DNA of 64,000 nucleotides from Gremmenia infestans. Taxonomy: Eukaryota; Ascomycota; Leotiomycetes; Helotiales; Hamatocanthoscyphaceae. Location: assembly GCA_032629725.1 (NCBI GenBank), contig JAFEVB010000002.1:3906001-3970000 (forward strand), given 5' to 3'. Positions 55,057 through 64,000 of the stretch are shown here, one piece after another; the stretch's first letter is position 1, and each line of letters starts with the position of its first letter. Position numbers and translations under genes: made by a program. The notes below the pieces were generated by a model. That model was not told the origin of the DNA and did not search any database. It worked only from the letters and a program-made list of their open reading frames with translations.

Positions 55057-56699
55057 CTACACCTTCCGCCTTGATATTGACCCTCTGAAATTTATCTGCT
55101 TCACGAACCACCGGCTCTCTGTTTGCCACCCTCTGCTAAGCAAGCTTTCCTCGAGCTGAAAATCAAATGTGCGGATGAGCTGGGGTATCAATTTCGACAT
55201 CTCCAACAAGCTAATATTCTTTCCAATGCATGTTCGACTGCCCATCCCGAAAGATAACATATGCCCCTCCAACTCTTTCCCACCATCTTCTAACCACCGT
55301 TCTGGGCGCCATTCGTGTGCATCCGTGCCAAATACGGCTTGATTCCGATGAGATACCCATGCGTTGACGCCGACCGTCGTGCCTGCTGGGAATTTCTGTG
55401 CAGCGATGTCTGCACCACCTTCAGATACTATACGCTGCAAGCCCAACCCTACAGCTGGATGCAGGCGCAAAGCTTCTTTGATGACTGCTTGGAGGAAGGG
55501 TAAGTGTTCCTGTGCCTGCTTGAAGGTCACAGGGTCAGAAACAAGTCTGTTTGTCGCAGCATCATCGATCTCCTTCCTCAAACGCCCGAATGATTCAGGA
55601 TGCTTCATCCAGAAGTACATAATGCTGCTCAGAGAGATAGCCGTAGTATCGCTTCCGGCTGAAATATTAGATTGGCAGATCATTTGTATATCGGCCTTGG
55701 TGATCTTCTCTGGATCCTCCTCGTGCCGAGCGACAAGCTTGCTGACAAAATCAGGGGGTCCATCGGTACGACTGATTTTTGGATTTTTGAGGCTGGCCAT
55801 CTTCTTGCTAATTTGATTCACCGCGAAGCTAATAACGAAAGTAAAGCCACCTGATTTCGGCAAGTAAGGAAAGATCAGGTTGTTCAAGAAGGGATAAATC
55901 CCTACGAAGGTCCCATAGGCGTTACGACCATCAATGGCTGTGAATATACCAGCTTCATCCTTCCCCATATCTAGTAATCCAAATCGTACACCAAAGGTGA
56001 TTTCACCGATGACATCGAAAGCATAGCATTGCAGCCAATGATAGAAGTCGATAATATGGTGAGATTGTGCAAGTTCGTCGAATCTCTGGATGAGTAGGGC
56101 GGTACAATGGTCGACATATTGCTCATAAGAAACCAGGGTCGACATAGAGTATGCCGAGGCAAATTTACGCCGCTGGGAAGCATGCCGATGGGGGTTCAGA
56201 TCTGAGAAAAGGCCGGACTTGTTCGGATCTGCAGGTGACCAAGCATAGTACCAAGGCGCCTGGGACACTATATTAGCTTTCTGCTGCACCAGCTCTTTCC
56301 GTTTGAGAAAAGGAACAACTAAATACTTTTAAAAAGGAGTTGCCCTAAGAACGCATTAGTCTCTGCTGCGACACTCGGACTCTTGCAATCGAGGGTCCTG
56401 CTTACATGGCCATATATAATCTTCGCAGCGTTCACATCGTCAAGTGAGTACTCCCCAGGAGCGATGCGAACGATAGGTCCATACTTCTGATGCAGTTCGA
56501 TGTTTACTTGCTCAAATCGGCCTTGGTATATCTGATATAGATACCACAGTCGCGTGAAGCGAGCGATGCGGGGACCAGGCAGGTGGCGTAAAGGGTCGAG
56601 TAGGATATAGATGAAGACATAGAAGATGGATAGAATGAGGGGCAGCCCAAGAACCACGGTTAAGCTACCTCCGGGCAGGAGGAATATTCGTTCAATCAT
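55057..56699 (-). CDS. Cytochrome P450 monooxygenase (pisatin-demethylase-like group)
   Basis: Exons 56699-56406 and about 56280-55057 give about 505 aa. The donor is CAT|GTAAGC; the acceptor is CAG at 56281-56283 or the CAG just before it, a difference of one residue. The N-terminal anchor is LTVVLGLPLILSIFYVFIYIL with a PGPR hinge. The I-helix SAGSDTTA, the K-helix EALR (ExxR), a PERF-like motif (WRPERW) and the heme loop FGMGSRTCIGKNISLLEM with the axial Cys are intact. It is ER-anchored and needs a P450 reductase. The stretch GVRFGLLDMGKDEAGIF and overall layout resemble the CYP57/pisatin demethylase-like fungal group; substrate unknown. It is convergent with the DUF4188 gene, only 146 bp apart. 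Confidence 0.93.
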
Positions 56700-58343
56700 G
56701 CTGGCTGTCATGTATTGTACGGAAGCAGAGGAGAGGAGGAGAGGAGAGGGGGGAGAAGAGGAAGATATAAATTTGATAGGAACCAGGGTAGGAAGTGTAT
56801 AAAGGTGCATAGGAGAAGTAACGTGGGCGTGGCTGCGTGGTACTGGAACGAGGCAATGCGTTATGCGGGGAATTCCTCGTACTGTCCTCCATACGGAGTA
56901 GCTCCAGTAGATCACACTAGGCACGGCCTGTTAGTAGCCAATAACATGTGACTAGAATCAGAGACCCCACCATGATCATTGAGGGGTGGGTTCCTGCGAG
57001 TTGCGAGTATCTTGTCGGCAATTTATTGCGGTATTTATTTACCGCCTTCCTCGCAAAAGGACTGCTACTTCGTATTATGAATCCCTAGGCTTTGTATTAT
57101 ACTTCACTACCAGGTATGCTAGACACAAAAAGCGGCACTTACCTTGCCTACCTTACTCTTATGAATTTTTAATATCCCTGCTCCTTATACCTAGCATATT
57201 ATAAATTATATGCCGCTTTTTTTTCTGCCTACCGGAACGCTTCTTTCGTCAAGACGGCCGTAAAACACTGAAGGATTTCAGATGCAATTACTTATAAGTT
57301 CAAATAAAGTAGTATATAGGAAGCGAGATCGAGAGACTATATCATTCAGAACAACCGTAAAGAGCACCGGCAACGGTGTCAAGAAAGGCGATTATAGTGG
57401 AAGGGCATCTTTAAAATACGTCACCTGCCCTGCTCCCTATTTCAGGTGGTACCCTCCTGATCTTTCAGAATGAAGACAGAATGGAGACTTTGTAACCAAT
57501 TTCAATAGCAGATACTTATCGTCTAAAGTAGTCCAGTTCACTGTATTTCCCTTTTTAGGAGCTACCAGTTGTTGTCTCACGGAGGATTTTGCGATTGTCA
57601 AATTGCCATAGGTTACACAACAGACAAGAGTTGTGCAAACCAGCAAATAGTCACAAGGTACATAAGAGGTAAGAGGTGCGCAATCTAGAATAAAAACAGA
57701 AAAGAACTCGAAGCTATTGCTTAAAGAATTAGATTCAGTGAAACGTTCTCTTTATTATACATAAAATAAAACTTGCACCTAGCAAATAAACTGTTTCGGT
57801 CAAGTTCGCCGTCTTTGGTCTCGCAAAGTTCGCCATCTTTGGTGTCGCACCAACCCCACCGACCGAAATTTGCTGCAAACGAGACAGTACAGAACAAGAG
57901 CGTGCAGCACGCTGGGCATGAGAGAAAAACTGCCTGTAGAATAGCTATTAGGGAGCAGGGAGAGCTTAAAGCTCTGCGGCAGAGCCGCTCACCAAGCTGT
58001 AAAAGTACCTATAAGAACGAAGGGGGCATTTCCGTCGTGCGGTGCATGGTCTGGTTCCCTCATGTCCGCCCCTAAGAACAGCACCGAAGATACACATTCC
58101 CCATTGGAGATTTTCAAAGAATATACTCTCTGAATGGATATACTCATCCTTATCACCAAGGCGTGACTTGAAGCCGAGAAAGCAGCACCGCGTCCTCCCA
58201 TAGTATAAGAGCTCAGTCTCTCCCTCCCAGCATCCCCAGAGCTCAATCTTCCTTTGCCTACAGAATATACACACACACAAGAAACATCACACCTCGCTTA
58301 AGGAATTTGAAGTTCTCCGGTCGCATTCCACCTCGTTGTCGCG
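56700..58343. other. AT-rich intergenic region upstream of the P450 gene
   Basis: No gene is supported in 1.6 kb. It contains CATACGGAGTAGC near 56890, an 11-bp inverted pair (AAAAAGCGGCA near 57126; TGCCGCTTTTT near 57212) around an AT-rich stretch, and a direct 24-bp duplication at 57802-57849. Decayed repeat or transposon remnants are plausible. Confidence 0.45.
57802..57849 (+). repeat. 24-bp direct tandem duplication
   Basis: Units 57802-57825 and 57826-57849 differ at two positions (AAGTTCGCC(G/A)TCTTTGGT(C/G)TCGCA). Not in a recognised gene. Confidence 0.85.
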
Positions 58344-58386
58344 ATGTCCCACCTCAAAACAGTGATGCTCGACTTCGGCTCTGACG

Positions 58387-58639
58387 ATGTCGCTTCGAGC
58401 ACTGGCTCAATCACAACGCAGCCAGATGATCCTGTGAGTGCGCAATTTTCAATCAAGTACAGGAATAATTTAATTGCTTGGAATAATTGTTTGTATTTTA
58501 CTGACGCACTAGCGAAATAATAGTATTATGGGAAGTGATGGGTTTGGGTTCGTGGGTTGATGAGTATGGGGTTGGAACTGAAAGTGGTGTTGGTCGGTCA
58601 AGTAAACGCGGATTGCCGAAAAGGAAGTCTATGGAGTAA
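58387..58639 (+). CDS. Possible small two-exon gene (low confidence)
   Basis: Exon 58387-58433 (MSLRALAQSQRSQMI) ends at GTGAGT. Exon 58513-58639, after CTGACGCACTAG (good branch site and acceptor), continues in phase to LEIIVLWEVMGLGSWVDEYG and a basic tail RSSKRGLPKRKSME, 57 aa. An upstream ATG at 58344 in another frame (MSHLKTVMLDFGSDD) uses the same splice sites and would end in GFGFVG. The well-formed intron argues for a transcribed unit; which frame is translated, if any, is unclear. No family is recognised. Confidence 0.3.
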
Positions 58640-59530
58640 GCAGTGCGCGCTGGCATTAAAGTGGAGCGCTACGTTAGCCATAAATAATGCAGTGCCTTTC
58701 ATTATGTAAATGTTCTGGAAGAGAGAAGTGAGACCAATAATGTGAGCGTGGCTATAACGCCCACCGTACTCTCCACTGTTTTAAAACCGTCACCGTCAGA
58801 CATCTGCCGTGACCTGGTGGAACGACATGACCGACATACCTAATCAGCTATTTGAACTCCTCTTGGAAAATCATGTGATCAATGAAGTCACATGTTATTC
58901 CTACCATTGCTTTCCTTGCTTTATATACGAGGGAGAATATATAGAAGTGTTTAAATTGAAAGCAACAGATTTATAAGGCAGAAAATCTCAAATTACTTTT
59001 CCTAAGCACTTCGGCTTTCAACTTTCTTGTACTCCATAAACAGGCCCTACAACCTAAGCCTCCTCGTACACTTTCGAAAACCCACGAGCTGCAAAGCTAC
59101 AAAGCTACAAACCTATAAATCTCTATTATATAATATAATGAGAATCAAATGCTCCAAGTCACCTTTGAAAGCTTTCTTAACTCAATGGTGGTGTAGTTTG
59201 ACTTGCAGAGCTGCACTATCAACCGCCTGACCTCTGTCAGCTGTTGCTCGTAATATACTATTACGATGGAAGGGCTGTGCTGCAGGTGTCACGGCTACCA
59301 AAAAGAAAGCCTGATCTCCCAATATAGTATATAATTATAGCGTCTGCAACTCCAAAAACTGTTTGTCAATGAGCGAAAGTCAAAAGTGTAGTATTAAAAA
59401 TCAATTTTATAACAAAGAAAGTACTGAGTTGAAAAACTCCATCTGAATCTGTATTAGCCGTTTCTCAAAGACAAAGGCTCCTTCTAATTCTTATTCAATA
59501 CTCGACATATCCAGTGTCTGTGATCCATAC
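58640..59530. other. AT-rich intergenic
   Basis: No gene is supported. Repeated GCAAAGCTACAAAGCTACAAACC at 59090-59112 is a short tandem pattern. The region upstream of 59531 is the 3' flank of the next minus-strand gene. Confidence 0.5.
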
Positions 59531-60886
59531 TTAAACTTTTGCCATACCAATCCGATACTTAAGCATCTTCCGGCTGGCATCCCTGGCGATCTCTACTGCA
59601 AGGCCTTTCCAATTGATAGGAATCTCACATCCAAACTTCTCTCTAAACATATTCTTGACGTCCGTACTTCCCAAGCTCACATCATCGAGTTGTCTGATAG
59701 AACAATACATCATTTCGATCCATACCAATTGCTCACGGGTACAATCCTCATACTTCCTTCTGGGCTTTACCCTGGTTTTTGCTGGGCCAGTTGCGACCAT
59801 TCGCCATGTCCGCCAGTCATCTCTTGTTGTCCAGTCGGGGTATTCGTAGAGACTAAGAGATCCGAGGGAAAAATCATACGAATCAACTACCGCGGTCTCT
59901 TCTCCTGGATCATTGAGGAAATCTGCGTCTTTGATGAATTGCGGAGGTGCCAGGATCATATCCTCATTTCCCTTCATTGTGTGGTGAGATTCAACGTCGA
60001 AGAGTTGTCCAAAATCCTTGTCGAGTGCCTTTCTATGTGTCCATATGAACAAATTCCTATCGGTGTCTCCCGCCGTAGAAAACATGAAGCTATGAACTTC
60101 TTCCAGCTCCTTCTTGTCCTCAGGCTCATAGCTCAGTTTCAAATCGTGAACCTCCCCCAGGCGCTCAGTTGCCTTTTCTTCGGTAACCTGGTAAGGAGAA
60201 GGGTCCATCTCTCTACCGAAGTATTTCCAGAAGTACCTATGATCTGCGGGGTCTGCAAGGCCCTTCGGAGGTTCCACTCTGGATCTTTTCACTGGGGATC
60301 CATGTGCAACACTACCACTTGTCGTAGTGATAGCGACGGAGTCAGGAAAAGGTGTTATGGGACGTTCATTTTCCCCGTTGTTAAATTTGGTGACATTGGG
60401 TATTTGCCCTGCAGGATACTATCTGGCGCATGGCAGAATTCCCACGAACTGGACTTTAGCGGGAGACGTCGATTTATTGGCTGGTCTTTCGCATGGATTG
60501 ATATCGCTATTCGCGGTGCGTCGAAGTATCGACGTAGGCTGCAACTTCTTAGGAGCCATATTTTCTGTTGGCAAAGAGAGCGCGTTCAAATTAGATCTCG
60601 TTTCCGTCTGCTTATAAATTTCGATCGCTTTTGTCAACAGATCTGGCAAAGCTGGGGCGCTGTCGTCTGAGGAATTCTGTGCCCGAGTCTTGACAATCTG
60701 ATCCTCCTCAACTTCGGGGAGATCTTTCGATTGTCCGTTCTGCTGCGGCGCTTGATGCTGCTCAAACCCTTTTGCCCCCGAGGGCGTTGAATCAGATTGG
60801 CTAAAGCGAATAGAAAGTTTTGGTTGAGGAGTATTTGATTCTTGAAGCGAATCTGGCGTCGGAGGACATGCTTCTTGTGAATCCAT
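59531..60886 (-). CDS. Unknown protein, probably two exons
   Basis: Exons 60886-60420 and 60317-59531, with a 102-nt intron (GTATCC donor, CTGACTCC branch site, ACAAG acceptor), give 417 aa. The N-terminal half is Ser/Pro/Gln-rich and disordered (PPTPDSLQESNTPQPKLSIRFSQS). The C-terminal half is compact and charged (HRYFWKYFGREMDPSPY, YPDWTTRDDWRTWRM, EDCTREQLVWIEMMYCSIRQL, VKNMFREKFGCEIPINWKGL), with a helix-turn-helix-like end. The same frame is continuous across the putative intron apart from one TAG formed exactly at the donor, so an unspliced reading would be a single nonsense codon in a 451-codon frame. No family is recognised; a DNA- or chromatin-associated role would be guesswork. Confidence 0.65.
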
Positions 60887-61182
60887 ATTTATACCCGAAT
60901 TATTTTGCCGATGATGTGTGAATACGGGAATAGTAGGATTGAAGTGAGGTGAAGGGAAGTGAGTCTTGTAACGCGCAATCTTTGATCAAAGACATGTAGA
61001 GAAGGAACAGAATTTAACGGCGTCGCTAACACCTCGAGGCAAGAGCAACTCGACACCCACAGGCTTTTAGGCTTTTGCCAGTCTTGGAAATAGTATAATG
61101 CAGGGACGCGATTAGAAGATTGAGTAATTCCACCAGAAGAAGTTCAAAAGACAAAACGGTGGCTTGGTAATAGCTAGCTGAG

Positions 61183-63552
61183 CTACATTCCAATATTACC
61201 TCTCTTGCCACCTCTTTTACTCCTCTCAATATGACCCTTCAATACCCGCTTAGTCTGCGTCAAACTCCTCTTCTGCTTGTACTTTGCCTTGCCAAGTGTC
61301 ATCAAGAAATTCTTCTTCCTTGACTTCTCCTTGTTCGTCGTACTCTTGCCTTCGGCTTCCTTCTTCGACTTCCTAATGGCCTGAGTACTCTTATGCTCAT
61401 TCCTATCACCCTTGCCCTCCCTCGCCAACGCAATCATCTCCTCCTTCGTGCTCTTTCGAAGCTTCGCGAAGCCTTCAATTTGATCGGCTGTCAAGGGATC
61501 ATCTGCGTGTCGGTCGGCGAGTTCTTTCAAGTATTGAGACTGTGACTTCTTGTTGCCACCCATAGCCTTATTTAGACTTGCTTCTAACCGTAACTCCTGA
61601 AGCTTGGCGAGATCGGCTGGGGTGAGGATCTTCGTGGTGGCGAGTTTGGAGATCTTTTGCTCGAGGACCTCATTCGCGTTTTTCTTCTCCCCATCTGTTT
61701 CGGATTTAGCAGCTGTGTCTAGTTTGGCCTTCTTAGTAACAGGCTTTTCGTCTTCGCTGTCGCTAATCTCGATCTCGGCATCGCTTTCAACATTGATCCA
61801 GCCACCGGAATCATCGCTGGCATCTGACTCCGCATCCCAATTATTCCACCCGGCTTGTTCTTCTGCTTCATCTTCCTCTTCGTCCTCATCAGAACCAGCT
61901 TCTTCGGGTAGTCCACGCTCGACTCGTTTTCGCTTCCTCTCGTCTGCTTTCCATTGCTCTAGCAACTCCAATCCTTCAATGCCCCCTACTTCTTCCTCAC
62001 CGAATCTCATCTCTTTGATCGATCCACTCTTGATGCCCATCGTTGCCGTCTTTCCTCTGTCTCTCTTCTTGAGCAAATCAGCTCCGACTTCTCTGTACAG
62101 AGACAGAAGTCCCTTGGCAGCCATCATGACACCCTTGTCTTTACTCTTCCGGTACATGACTAAATCTTGTAAGAGGGTATCATTCATCGCCAATGGCTGG
62201 CGTACGCAGATCTCCCGAATGGCGTTAAGACCAGCTGATGCAACTTCTGATGCAGATGCTTCTGAAACGAATTCATTGGCGATTTTCTGCACGAGTGGCT
62301 CGAGGGCATCCGGAGGAACGAGGTTGTGCGTTGCTTGAGCGAGACAGGCGAGGAACGACGTTACAGATGGCTGTCGTGGGGTGAGATATTTGATGAAGTA
62401 GGAGTATAATGAGATGACAGTCAACTTATGCAAGCCAACCAGTCGTGAAACTAGTGACAATACTAGCAACTTCTGCTCTAGATTGAGTTTCGATTTGCCA
62501 TTTTGTAAGTGCTTTGAAAACAGAGTCTCGGCGAAGCCCTGAGGATCGTGTAATAAGTGTAGGGCGGAGAAGTTGAGCGGATGTGGCTGATTCTTTTTCT
62601 TTTCGTTCTTCTTGACTTTCTTCACGGCCTCCTCCACATGCTTCTTTTTTTTGTTACTTTTCTTGTTGATACCAGCTTGGTGCTTCAGCTTGCCAACATC
62701 AATACCGCCTTCATCATCACTACTTTCATCATCAAGCTCTTCTCTCTCTTTGTCCCCCCCCAGGAAGAATCGTACACCGCCTCCAATCACCTTTTCGTTG
62801 TCCGCTAAACTAGCCTCCTTCATGATCTCGACAGCTTTCGTATCCGTCCATAATTGGCGCTTCCATAGTTCTCTGGTGATTTTCACAGCCCAAATACCCT
62901 TCGGCGACGCTCGATCGGAAGTAAGCAGGTTGAAGAGCGCAGTTTGGATAGTTCGATTTAGGCGATGGTTTATGGTCTTGGAATTCGATGTCCGTAAATC
63001 CGAAAGTATCTTTTGAAACAACAAAGTCCTCAACGTCTTGCTCGGGGTAGCCACCAAAATTGGGAACAGCGAATTGAGGAGGTTCGAGGAGTCAATGATA
63101 TCTTTCCGTCGCAAAAGAACTAAGCTGCCCACAATCTTCTCCCGCAGCTCACTCTCCAATTGTGCGTGATGTAATGTGAGGATCGTCTTTAAGTCTTCGG
63201 CGAAATCTGCAGTGTCTTCCGGGAAACAGTCTGCGACATGCGCTACGAAATCAATGAGGTCGCGGAATGAGATAATTCCTGACGAAGTTGCAGTTGTAGG
63301 AGAAGCAAGGAAGATGTCGCGCTGCGATTGGTATTGCCCATATTGATTTAGGAAGTCCTCCGTATATGATCTAGACGGTGTGTCAAAAATAAAAATTCCC
63401 AGAAGATGGCGGGGACTTACTTTGGGTCTCTGCGAATTTTGTATTGAAGATTAGGGCTGCGAAAGTTAGTCTCTCGTGAAATACAATTTGAATAGTAACA
63501 CTGACAGATCTGCGTCAACCTTCTCAAGGGCGCCAACTCGTTTCTTTACCAT
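61183..63552 (-). CDS. SDA1: 60S ribosome biogenesis protein Sda1
   Basis: Exons 63552-63506, 63456-63421 and 63370-61183, with introns of 49 and 50 nt, give 756 aa. The spliced N-terminus MVKKRVGALEKVDADLPNLQYKIRRDPKSYTEDFLNQ leads into an alpha-helical HEAT-like region (IISFRDLIDFVAHVADCFP, LRRKDIIDSSNLLNSLFPI). The middle has Lys-rich and acidic tracts (KKSNKKKKHVEE, GSDEDEEEDEAEEQ). The C-terminus carries the conserved basic end (KEKSRKKNFLMTLGKAKYKQKRSLTQTKRVLKGHIERSKRGGKRG). Sda1 is a nucleolar/nuclear factor required for late pre-60S maturation and export, and for G1 progression in yeast. The second exon (36 nt) is short but essential for phase. Confidence 0.96.
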
Positions 63553-63979
63553 CGTGGCGGATTATTTGGTGTAGGCTTATCGTGGTGCTCCGCAGCATTA
63601 GAGTTGAAGTCCTCAAAATATTTTGGAAAATTGCTATCAAGTATCTTAGCTCCGGATAAATCCCTGCTAGCTTACCACAGAGGGGAGGGGAGGGGAGTGA
63701 AGCTATGCCATGTGACATACCACGTGATAATCTCGTGTTTTCAAGTAATGTAATTCATTTGAGCTATTTTCCTTAGATAGTAAAAAGGGGAAAAAAATAC
63801 AGAAAATTAAAGAATTAATAAAAGATAGAAGTAAATACCATAGAAGAACGAGGGGTTTCATAGGCATCGTAATAATTAGACAGCTTTCTTAGTGGGTTTT
63901 CGGTTAAAAATAAAATTTCAAAATTGCATTGAGAATAGCTCAAAATAGGGTATTTTCTTCCACAATTCATAACAACTAT
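63553..63979. other. AT-rich intergenic between SDA1 and the tRNA
   Basis: No protein gene is supported. A GGGGAGGGGAGGGG tract lies near 63680-63696. From 63770 to 63950 the DNA is mostly A/T, as is common around fungal tRNA genes. Confidence 0.5.
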
Positions 63980-64000
63980 GGCCCGTTGGCCCAATGGCAA
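63980..64000 (+). tRNA. 5' end of a probable tRNA-Arg gene, cut by the window end
   Basis: The last 21 bases form GGCCCGT, T8, G9, then GCCC AATGG CAA. This fits an acceptor strand, U8, D-stem start, A14 and the invariant GG of the D-loop, and contains an A-box (TGGCCCAATGG). The acceptor sequence resembles fungal tRNA-Arg genes as I recall them; the anticodon lies outside the window, so the isotype is tentative. Confidence 0.55.

Overview
The window is eukaryotic nuclear DNA from a filamentous ascomycete fungus, most likely a leotiomycete (Helotiales-like; inferred from gene content and layout, not proven). The evidence is about 23 protein genes on both strands with short GT-AG introns (mostly 43-110 nt, with CTRAC-like branch sites and YAG acceptors), no operons, long AT/pyrimidine-rich intergenic stretches, and typical fungal housekeeping genes. 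I see no CRISPR, plasmid or bacterial features.

Left part (1-22 kb): a decayed SET-domain gene (1-627); an NDUFAF6-like complex I assembly factor (-) divergent from RAD5 (+); a GPI-type secreted S10 carboxypeptidase (+); a 3.2-kb stretch with no secure gene; fructose-1,6-bisphosphatase (+); a DUF1295/steroid-reductase-like membrane protein (-); a RibD-type deaminase (-); a WDR44-like WD40 protein (+) with a frame problem; and a protoglobin (+).

Middle (23-47 kb): a ZIP zinc transporter (-), MDM10 of the ERMES complex (-), ribosome factor MRT4 (+), U1-70K (-), a degenerate RNase H-like protein (+), mitoribosomal mL43 (+), triosephosphate isomerase (-), an unknown proline/arginine-rich protein (-), a 5.1-kb gene-poor region with a 454-bp MITE, and LCB2 of serine palmitoyltransferase (-).

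Right part (48-64 kb): acetoacetyl-CoA synthetase (+, with a 143-bp hairpin MITE in an intron), a cytochrome-b5-like MAPR/Dap1 protein (-), a DUF4188 protein (+) and a cytochrome P450 (-) sit consecutively and could form a small metabolic neighbourhood. They are followed by a possible small gene, an unknown two-exon gene (-), SDA1 (-), and the 5' half of a probable tRNA-Arg cut by the window end.

Most genes are unrelated housekeeping genes. The unusual content is in gene structure (12- and 13-nt exons, two GC-AG introns, several stop-free introns of length 3n), two different MITEs, a decayed SET gene, and the AACS-MAPR-DUF4188-P450 run. Exon borders were derived by hand from splice consensus, reading phase and family resemblance; no alignment or RNA data was available.
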